A stretch of DNA of 24,614 nucleotides from a virus, in IMG/VR virus record IMGVR_UViG_3300035698_018157, positions 1-24,614 of that record; one strand, given 5' to 3'. The notes below the pieces were generated by a model. The model worked only from the letters and a program-made list of their open reading frames with translations, did no database searches and was not told the DNA's origin. Below are positions 13,823-20,036 of this stretch, one piece after another; within the stretch, counting starts at the first letter, position 1, and every line of letters starts with the position of its first letter. The position numbers and the translations under genes were made by a program.

Positions 13823-14137
13823 ATGAGTGAAAAAAAAGTAAAATTTAATAACAAGGAACTCGACTATGAAAACCTATCTAATGTTGCAAAGGCTGACGTA
13901 GTAAAGTTACTGCAACTTTTTGAAAAGGTTAGCAAGGAAGCTGGTAAAATTGGAATTCCAGTAATGTGTTTGGCTGCCACTACAACTGGCTGTCTTTTTA
14001 ACTGCACCTACGAGCCTCAGAAAGACGACGACGAACAAACTAAGCTATGGATGCTACTTGGCGGCGTTAAAGAAAACCTAGAAGAAAGCTTTGGCATTAA
14101 AGTTGAATTTCACCCCACCAACGATCAAGAGGAATAA
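13823..14137 (+). CDS. Small protein between helicase and primase, unknown
   Basis: The 104-residue protein starts 4 bases after the helicase stop, with the sequence TAAAATTATG and no Shine-Dalgarno. The first half is lysine-rich and helical (VVKLLQLFEKVSKEAGKIG). A short segment holds three cysteines (MCLAATTTGCLFNCTYE, near 48-64), and the second half is acidic and helical. The cysteine spacing does not match a common zinc finger. No family is recognised. Position suggests a replisome-associated role. Confidence 0.7.
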   Translation: MSEKKVKFNNKELDYENLSNVAKADVVKLLQLFEKVSKEAGKIGIPVMCLAATTTGCLFNCTYEPQKDDDEQTKLWMLLGGVKENLEESFGIKVEFHPTNDQEE

Positions 14138-14138
14138 A

Positions 14139-15143
14139 ATGTTTGACGCAAAAACTAAACGAGCACTCATTGTTGAACCTAGCGATAATCACGAAGACCT
14201 AATTTATGATTCTTCTGACGTTAGATCGATTCTTGAGTCAATGGGATATGTAGCAATGGATGGCGGGGGAGACTTTTTTCGCTCTGCTGCCTTGTATCGC
14301 GGCGGAAGCAATCCCTCTTCGCTTTCTATCAACAAAAAAACTGGTAGATTCGTAGACTTTGCTGCGCAAAAATCAGGCAACCTAAAAGATTTAATTTCTT
14401 TAACTGTTGGCAGCGACCCACAAAATACCGAAAAGTTCCTAAAAGAACTAGGATCTTTTCAAAAAGAAACTCGCATACGTCCCAACATTATAGAAATAAA
14501 AAAAACAAAAGTCTATGACGAGTCAATGCTATCTAATTTGATTCCAGACTACTCCTACTATTTGTCTCGCAAAATTTCCGTAGCGGTGCAAAAAAGATTT
14601 CAGCTTGGTATTGCCAAACAACATCAAATGGCCAATCGCGTTGTTATGAACCTCAGGAACGACCAAGGACAAATAACAGGCTTTTATGGACGGTGGAACA
14701 GCGATGATGTTCCAAAGAATGTATTAAAGCACAAAATAGTTGGAGATAAGCAAAACTTCTTGTTTCCTTTGATGGCAAAAAAAGCTATAATGTATTCAAG
14801 GGAAGTAATACTTGTTGAATCACCATCAGATGTTCTTTCGTTATACGAAGCAGGAATAGAAAACTGTATCTGCCTTTTTGGAATAAAAATGTTTCCCATG
14901 CAAATTAAAAATCTAATCAAGTGGGGAACAAAAACAATTTTTATTTCTTTGAACAAAGATGGCACACACAATGAGTATGCCGGACAAAGAGCAACAGAAG
15001 TCATAGGTAAAAAACTAAGCGGCCTATTTTCCAGAATCGAAGGTGTTCAGCCTCCGCTTAACGACTGGAACGAAGTTTTAAAAGCAGAAACGCCAAGTTA
15101 CCTCAGAGACTTTTGGAGACAAAAATTAACAATTCCAGAGTAA
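14139..15143 (+). CDS. DnaG/TOPRIM-type DNA primase
   Basis: I choose the ATG at 14139, 1 base after the previous stop, because it has a good Shine-Dalgarno (GAGGA); a TTG-initiated extension to 14091 is unlikely. The protein has 334 residues. Residues about 58-86 (PSSLSINKKTGRFVDFAAQKSGNLKDLI) match the sequence around a CHC2 zinc finger, yet no cysteine remains there. The TOPRIM part contains VILVESPSDVLSLYEAG (E227) and FISLNKDG (272-274), where the first Asp of the DxD pair is Asn. PPLNDWNEVL near 305-314 matches the DWN motif of phage primases. It would make RNA primers for the DnaB-type helicase at the fork. The changed metal-site residue and absent zinc site are unusual. Confidence 0.75.
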   Translation: MFDAKTKRALIVEPSDNHEDLIYDSSDVRSILESMGYVAMDGGGDFFRSAALYRGGSNPSSLSINKKTGRFVDFAAQKSGNLKDLISLTVGSDPQNTEKFLKELGSFQKETRIRPNIIEIKKTKVYDESMLSNLIPDYSYYLSRKISVAVQKRFQLGIAKQHQMANRVVMNLRNDQGQITGFYGRWNSDDVPKNVLKHKIVGDKQNFLFPLMAKKAIMYSREVILVESPSDVLSLYEAGIENCICLFGIKMFPMQIKNLIKWGTKTIFISLNKDGTHNEYAGQRATEVIGKKLSGLFSRIEGVQPPLNDWNEVLKAETPSYLRDFWRQKLTIPE

Positions 15144-15151
15144 GCAAAATT

Positions 15152-16618
15152 ATGATTGATAAAAACATTTCAGACAAAGCCAAGAAACTTATCTTAGCTG
15201 GTCGTCGCACCGAAGCAAGAAAGTATATTCAAGCAGCTACAGGACTCAAAGAGCGTCAGGCGCAAGAATACACAAAGAGGCTCGCTGAAGAGCCAGAGGC
15301 AACAGACAGTTGCAGCGAAAAATTTGATAGTAAAAGTTCGCTTGAGTTTTCTGAAGAATACGTTTATAATTCCGACACAAAAAAATACATATTCTTTTGC
15401 AAAAAAGCTGGCAAGAATATTGTTTTAGAATCATCAGTAGTAGAGGCAATTATTTCTAGCTATTCTAATTTTGACGGCGAACAAGGATCAATTAATCAAA
15501 TTTCTGCGAAGTTTCAAATTCCAAGAGTTGTTCTTATGGAAATCTTACGCATTCTTTCTTTTACCCATGACTCGGTTCCAGTTACTCAGGAAAAATTAGC
15601 CGAAAAAGATGAAGATGTAATCGTTGGAGACTTATTGAACGAAAAGCGATTTTCTCTTCTTCAGCGTTTTCAAAAGAAAGATTGGGAACAAACAAAAAAT
15701 GATGCAGTAAAGTGGAATGAATATCAGTCTGGATTAATAAAGCCACTTGAAAATTTTCTTGACACTTGGCGGCCGCCAGCATATAAGACGTATAAGCCAA
15801 TCGTTGCCAAAGAAAAAAATGCAGTTTCGTTCTTAGCAGTTCTTTCCGACTTGCATTATGGTGCAAAATCAAATGCCAAGTCTATGTTTAGGGGTGAATC
15901 AATGTCAACTCAGTGGACCGTTAATTGCGTTAACAAGTATTGGCAGGAAATCATTACTGATATCAAAAAGTTTAATCTTAACATTGAATGCCTTAATATT
16001 ATTTCCTTAGGTGACATTTTGCACTCTTCGAACAATTTAGGCATGACTACCAAGGGCACGCCGCTTCGCTGCGACTTAATGAACGAAGAAATGTTTGATG
16101 CAGCATTTAACTCACTGTGCGAATTTATTGACCAGCTTTCGCGCGTTGCGCAAAAAACAATTATTAGATCGTGTCCGGGCAATCATTTTGGTGTTGGAGA
16201 TTCGATTTTATTCAAAGCTCTTTCTATGTATTTCAGAGAACAGCCAAACATCAGCTTTGAAATTATTTATGCGCCACTAGGAGTTTTTGTAGAAAGAAGC
16301 TTGGGCGTAGTCTATGGACATGGAGCTTCTAATTTTTACAAAGCAAAAGTGTTTGGGCCAAAACTACAATCTATTGTTCAAAGCGCAATCATTCATTGCA
16401 ATGAGGATTTTCGCGGAGTAAAAGCAAAAGCTGCACTTTTTGCAGATCTTCACCATACCGAGCAAAAGCAATTCAATGATTTTGATTTTTACTTGTTTCC
16501 TTCGGTTACTAGGAGCGATGAATACGCCGATTCATTAGGCTTGTATGGACAGCCGCGCCAACAATCTTTGGTTCTTGACGATGAAGGAATCAAAGCTGTG
16601 CTCAACTACCGCTTCTAA
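15152..16618 (+). CDS. HTH-containing calcineurin-like metallophosphoesterase
   Basis: I use the ATG at 15152, which follows the primase stop by 8 bases; the upstream TTG is unlikely. The 488-residue protein has two helix-turn-helix-like segments (about 14-47 and 112-136), then a calcineurin-like phosphoesterase domain from about 224. Its metal motifs are complete: LSDLHYG (D233, H235), SLGDIL (G287, D288), PGNHF (G343, N344, H345), YGHG (H390) and ADLHH (D432, H434, H435). Such enzymes hydrolyse phosphodiester or phosphomonoester bonds with two metal ions; Mre11/SbcD nucleases are one branch. N-terminal DNA-binding segments suggest action on DNA. No SbcC/gp46-like ATPase partner is present in the window. 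Confidence 0.75.
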   Translation: MIDKNISDKAKKLILAGRRTEARKYIQAATGLKERQAQEYTKRLAEEPEATDSCSEKFDSKSSLEFSEEYVYNSDTKKYIFFCKKAGKNIVLESSVVEAIISSYSNFDGEQGSINQISAKFQIPRVVLMEILRILSFTHDSVPVTQEKLAEKDEDVIVGDLLNEKRFSLLQRFQKKDWEQTKNDAVKWNEYQSGLIKPLENFLDTWRPPAYKTYKPIVAKEKNAVSFLAVLSDLHYGAKSNAKSMFRGESMSTQWTVNCVNKYWQEIITDIKKFNLNIECLNIISLGDILHSSNNLGMTTKGTPLRCDLMNEEMFDAAFNSLCEFIDQLSRVAQKTIIRSCPGNHFGVGDSILFKALSMYFREQPNISFEIIYAPLGVFVERSLGVVYGHGASNFYKAKVFGPKLQSIVQSAIIHCNEDFRGVKAKAALFADLHHTEQKQFNDFDFYLFPSVTRSDEYADSLGLYGQPRQQSLVLDDEGIKAVLNYRF

Positions 16619-16619
16619 C

Positions 16620-17201
16620 ATGACCATTACTATCGCAGGAACAGCCGGACGCAAAGAAGATGGTCCAAAGCTAAACAAGTCTTTGTATTCAGCGATGTGT
16701 TTAAAAACACTGGAGATTATTGATTCGCTATATTTAGATAGCGAAAGCAAAATAACCTTAGTGAGCGGTGGCGCAGCTTGGGCAGATCATATTGCTGTTT
16801 TACTTTTCTTAAAGTATCCCGGAAAATTTAATCTCAACCTGTGCTTGCCAACAAATATCGAACTAGAAGCGTATTTCGATGACGGCTCTGTTGATTGGGT
16901 GAATAATCCCGGTAGAACATGTAATTGTTACCACAGAAAGTTTGGATTAGCAATAGGCCGAAGATCAATAAAAGATATTAATAAAGCCATAGAGTTTGAG
17001 GCGAAAGTCCAAGTATTTGACGGATTTTACGCGCGAAACGCAATAATGGCGCAATCAGATATTGTAATCGCCTTGACATTCGGAAATAATGTGGTAAAAA
17101 ATGGTGGAACAAAACACATGACAGATTTATACATCAAGGATGGCGGCAAAGAGCTATTTCATATCTCGCTGCCTTCGCTCGAAATAAAAAAATTGACCTA
17201 A
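16620..17201 (+). CDS. SLOG/DprA-like Rossmann protein
   Basis: The ATG at 16620, 1 base after the previous stop, is preferred over an upstream in-frame ATG at 16545 inside the previous gene. The 193-residue protein starts with a hydrophobic strand and small-residue loop (TITIAGTAGR), contains VSGGAAWADHIAV (about 48-60), and later ARNAIMAQSDIVIALTFG followed by a GGTKH segment. The alternation of strand, glycine-rich loop and a second site with NGGT is characteristic of the SLOG superfamily (DprA, YpsA, LOG-like), which bind nucleotides or nucleotide-derived ligands. No membrane segment is present. The neighbours are replication genes, so DprA-like DNA handling or nucleotide sensing are possible. 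Confidence 0.55.
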   Translation: MTITIAGTAGRKEDGPKLNKSLYSAMCLKTLEIIDSLYLDSESKITLVSGGAAWADHIAVLLFLKYPGKFNLNLCLPTNIELEAYFDDGSVDWVNNPGRTCNCYHRKFGLAIGRRSIKDINKAIEFEAKVQVFDGFYARNAIMAQSDIVIALTFGNNVVKNGGTKHMTDLYIKDGGKELFHISLPSLEIKKLT

Positions 17202-17202
17202 A

Positions 17203-17475
17203 ATGAGTGAGGCGAAAAAAACTAGGCCAGCAATCGCAGCAGAAAGGCGTAAAAAAAATCCCAACAGAAAAGCCGAGTCGCTTAAATTTCTTGAGAGTTA
17301 CGAGTCGCCAAAAACAAAAAAAGTAAAAACAATTACCCTGCTAAAGAATATTGAAGTATTAAAAGCCGAAACAGCAAGCTCTTGTTTTCGTCCAGACCTT
17401 TACCTAAACGGCGGAAGAAGTTGCATTTTCTGCAACCTGTATGAGCACTGCGCTTGCCCAATCAAAAAACAATGA
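17203..17475 (+). CDS. Small basic protein with a C-terminal cysteine cluster
   Basis: The 90-residue protein has a lysine/arginine-rich N-terminal 45 residues and five cysteines near the end: C61, C74, C77, C83 and C85 in the segment GGRSCIFCNLYEHCACPIKK. The spacing (C-x12-C-x2-C-x5-C-x-C) would suit a small zinc or Fe-S site. The ATG follows the previous stop by 1 base, and the stop overlaps the next small ORF as ATGA. A nucleic-acid-binding role fits the charge but no family is recognised. Confidence 0.7.
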   Translation: MSEAKKTRPAIAAERRKKNPNRKAESLKFLESYESPKTKKVKTITLLKNIEVLKAETASSCFRPDLYLNGGRSCIFCNLYEHCACPIKKQ

Positions 17476-17624
17476 ACAGAGAAGAATACGATAGGTTGAA
17501 AAACTCAGGAATGCTTTGGGAAATCTATCCTGATTTTACGGGATATTTTTTTGAAGATTTGAGGATACTAAAACGGAAAGCAGAAAACAAAGATGAAATT
17601 GAAAACAACGAACAACCGATTTAG
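17472..17624 (+). CDS. 50-residue ORF, unknown
   Basis: ATG at 17472 overlaps the stop of the preceding gene (ATGA), and TAG at 17622-17624 lies 32 bases inside the next gene. The translation starts MNREEYDRLKNSGMLWEIY and continues through an aromatic stretch (PDFTGYFFEDL) to a charged tail. The segment SGMLWEIYPDFTG resembles short proteins I recall from other tailed phages, but I cannot name a family. The tight overlaps on both sides support a real gene. Confidence 0.55.
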   Translation: MNREEYDRLKNSGMLWEIYPDFTGYFFEDLRILKRKAENKDEIENNEQPI

Positions 17625-18588
17625 ACTAAGCGCATCAACACTCAAGAGTTATTCTTCTTGCAGTTGGCAGTATTTTGCTAAAAAACATCTTCGCTTACCC
17701 GACGAAGGTAACGATGGAAGCAACAGAGGCAGCATTAACCACACGCTCTTCGAATGCCTTACTAAGAGATTTCTACGTTCTGGCTGCAAAAAGCTCACAC
17801 AGAGCATCGTAGACGCTGGAAACCCCTTTCTAGTTCCAGTTATTAACAGGTTCCTAGAGAAACAGTTTAGAAAATACCAATTAGGAGATTTTGATAACAA
17901 AAATCAAAACAACAGGGACTTGGTTAGAACAATGATCGTTATGGCATTAACCAGCGATTTCTACAACGAAGGAATGCAAACGCTGTCTGCTGAACAGGAA
18001 ATTCTAATTGAAACTCCAGAATATGCTTTGGTTGGATACATCGACAAACTCGTTCACGACGAAGTAAATGATAAATTCCTAATCATAGATTACAAAAGCA
18101 GTCAGTCTATTGACGACCACAAAACACAAGCTCTTTGTTATGCCCTTTGGTGCTTAAAAGTTCGCGGCAAACAATCCAAGGCGGTTTTTGTAAACCTAAG
18201 ATTTCCCGATGAACCATTTAGCTGTTATGAGTTTTCAGACGAACAGCTTTGGGGTTTTGAACAATACTTAGTATACATGTATGGTTTGCTCACAAATTTT
18301 GATGAAAACAAAGCTAGTGCTAACTTTGCCGCAGACTTAGGCTACTTGCCCAAAGGTGCTCCGTTTGGCGGTCGAGCGCAATGCGGATATTCTAAGTTTC
18401 CGGGACATAAAAACAAACTCGGAAAAGAATACTACGTGTGTTTCGCAAAGTTTCCTCGAAAGTATTACGGAATCACTAATGAACAAGGAGATATTGTTCG
18501 AACCGCCGATACAGCAGAACAATTAGGCTGGAAACCCGGAGACGGACAAATCGTAGAATTAGCATACAAGGGTTGTCCTAAATTTTAA
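17593..18588 (+). CDS. Cas4/RecB-like PD-(D/E)XK exonuclease
   Basis: The 331-residue protein has the RecB/Cas4 nuclease layout. It opens with LSASTLKSYSSCSWQYF (C23), the helix that starts this family; a conserved His is placed near residue 50 (SINHTLFE). The catalytic strands are GYIDKL (D151) and LIIDYKSS (D166, K168), followed by QALCYALW (Q179, Y183). Three cysteines lie in the C-terminal part (C264, C283, C328). Together with C23 they could bind an Fe-S cluster or zinc as in Cas4/AddB, though their spacing is wider than usual. It probably resects DNA ends for recombination or replication. No cas1/cas2 or CRISPR array is present, so this is a phage nuclease rather than CRISPR adaptation. 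Confidence 0.75.
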   Translation: MKLKTTNNRFRLSASTLKSYSSCSWQYFAKKHLRLPDEGNDGSNRGSINHTLFECLTKRFLRSGCKKLTQSIVDAGNPFLVPVINRFLEKQFRKYQLGDFDNKNQNNRDLVRTMIVMALTSDFYNEGMQTLSAEQEILIETPEYALVGYIDKLVHDEVNDKFLIIDYKSSQSIDDHKTQALCYALWCLKVRGKQSKAVFVNLRFPDEPFSCYEFSDEQLWGFEQYLVYMYGLLTNFDENKASANFAADLGYLPKGAPFGGRAQCGYSKFPGHKNKLGKEYYVCFAKFPRKYYGITNEQGDIVRTADTAEQLGWKPGDGQIVELAYKGCPKF

Positions 18589-18592
18589 AATT

Positions 18593-18961
18593 ATGAAAAA
18601 ATACAAAAACATGCAAGAGTGGATAAGCGATCATTCGCCAAAAAACAAAGCCGAAGTTAAGCCGAAAAATAAAATAAGTATATTTTGGCGCATCAAGTCT
18701 TTATTTGAGCTAATTAGGGGTAGTATTGCAGCAATAGTTTTGCTATACAGGTTTAAAAACCTAGACATTAAGGTTTCGCCGCAAGACCCAAGGCTAAAAA
18801 GCAAACCGTTGATCTTAGAACTCAACGAAGACGAAAGCGGAAACATTTCATACATTGGAATTTCTCGCTCAACGTCCAACGATGACCAGCTAGAGTTAGA
18901 TTTGGATCAGGATAAAGGCACGAGCAGATTCACGTTTCCAGAAGGCCACGCAGCTATCTAA
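18593..18961 (+). CDS. Small protein with one hydrophobic segment, unknown
   Basis: The 122-residue protein starts 4 bases after the nuclease gene (TAAAATTATG, no Shine-Dalgarno). A basic N-terminus is followed by one hydrophobic stretch (LIRGSIAAIVLLYRF, about 40-54) that could be a short membrane anchor or a buried helix, then a beta-rich, acidic C-terminal part (LILELNEDESGNISYIGIS). It ends the replication block; the next gene has its own promoter. No family is recognised. Confidence 0.65.
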   Translation: MKKYKNMQEWISDHSPKNKAEVKPKNKISIFWRIKSLFELIRGSIAAIVLLYRFKNLDIKVSPQDPRLKSKPLILELNEDESGNISYIGISRSTSNDDQLELDLDQDKGTSRFTFPEGHAAI

Positions 18962-19006
18962 TACAGTTTTTTTCGTCTGTTGCTAGGAATATTTTTTCCT
19001 TATGGC

Positions 19007-19035
19007 TTGCTGCAAATAAGTATGTAAAATAGAAT
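19007..19035 (+). promoter_or_regulatory. Candidate promoter for nrdB-nrdA
   Basis: TTGCTG (19007-19012), 17 bases, TAGAAT (19030-19035), in the 101-base gap before nrdB (ATG 19063). The predicted start leaves a leader of about 20 bases with AGAGAAA just before the ATG. The match is weaker than for P1 and P2, and the CACCACAAA element is absent. A run of T (18967-18973) upstream has no strong stem, so no terminator is called in this gap. Confidence 0.5.
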
Positions 19036-19062
19036 ACAGCACGAAAAAAGAGAAATATAAAT

Positions 19063-20034
19063 ATGATTTTTGAAGAACAGATTAGTAGAAAACCCGACAA
19101 TTACCCTTGGACGCAGCAATTTATCGAGGCAGCACAAAACGGATTTTGGACGCACAGAGAATTTAATTTTCAAAGTGACGTTCAAGACTTTTTAGTTAAA
19201 TTAACAGAACAGGAAAGGCAGATTGTAGTGCGGGCACTTTCTACAATAGGCCAGCTAGAGATTAGCGTGAAAAAGTTTTGGAGCAAACTAGGGGATAATT
19301 GTCCACATCCTTCGCTATACGACTTGGGCTTTGTATTTGCCTCGCAAGAAGTTATACATGGAGATAGCTACGAAAGCTTGTTGGAAAAACTAGGATTAGA
19401 ACAAGCATTTGACGATCTTTTAAAGCAAGATATTATACAAGGCCGAGTTGGATATCTCAAAAAGCATTTGCACAAATTTCATGCTGATAATAAAAAACAG
19501 TTTGTTTATTCAATAATTCTTTTTTCTATTTTTATTGAAAATCTTGCGCTTTTTTCTCAGTTTTATACTATAATGTGGTTTGGAAGATTCAAAAACGTTC
19601 TAAAGGACACAGACAAGCAGGTAGATTACACATCGAGAGAAGAAAACTTGCACTTTGAAGCTGGGGCAAAAATTATCAATACCATTAGAGAAGAGCATCC
19701 AGAGCTTTTTGACGAAGAATTAGAGATTAAGATTCGTTCAGAATGCCAAGAGGCAATCGAGTATGAGTTTAAAATCATTGAGTGGATTGTTAATGGATAT
19801 AACGAGGATGGACTAAATTCGGAACTACTTAAAAACTTCATTAAAAACCGCTTGAATGAAAGCTTGGTTAAAATTGGGTATTCTGCAATGTTTGATATTG
19901 ATTCGCAGTTGTTAGCCAAAACTTCTTGGTTCGACGAACAAATACTTGGCAACAATCACAGCGACTTTTTCTTTGGTCGCCCCACCGAATACTCTAAGAA
20001 ATCAAAAAGTTTCGACGAAAACAGTTTATTTTAA
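19063..20034 (+). CDS. nrdB: Class I ribonucleotide reductase, small (beta) subunit
   Basis: The 323-residue protein carries the ligands of the di-metal, radical-generating beta subunit: E66 at the position of E. coli D84, E96 and H99 in QEVIHGDSY with the radical tyrosine Y103, E159 in FIENLALF, and E194/H197 in EENLHF. Y310 near the C-terminus (PTEY) matches the tyrosine that relays the radical, and the acidic hydrophobic tail (DENSLF) would dock in the alpha subunit. It works with NrdA, encoded 2 bases downstream, to reduce ribonucleotides to deoxyribonucleotides. The first ligand as Glu rather than Asp also occurs in some subclasses, such as Chlamydia-type Ic, but the tyrosine is kept here. 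Confidence 0.9.
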   Translation: MIFEEQISRKPDNYPWTQQFIEAAQNGFWTHREFNFQSDVQDFLVKLTEQERQIVVRALSTIGQLEISVKKFWSKLGDNCPHPSLYDLGFVFASQEVIHGDSYESLLEKLGLEQAFDDLLKQDIIQGRVGYLKKHLHKFHADNKKQFVYSIILFSIFIENLALFSQFYTIMWFGRFKNVLKDTDKQVDYTSREENLHFEAGAKIINTIREEHPELFDEELEIKIRSECQEAIEYEFKIIEWIVNGYNEDGLNSELLKNFIKNRLNESLVKIGYSAMFDIDSQLLAKTSWFDEQILGNNHSDFFFGRPTEYSKKSKSFDENSLF

Positions 20035-20036
20035 TA

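Noticed and set aside
15759-15787. TTGACA-17-TATAAG inside the phosphoesterase gene
   Set aside because: It lies in mid-gene with a GC-rich spacer and 833 bases from the next start; likely chance.
17593-18588. Cas4-like protein as evidence for a CRISPR system
   Set aside because: No repeat-spacer array, cas1, cas2 or effector is present; phage Cas4/RecB-like nucleases commonly act in recombination.
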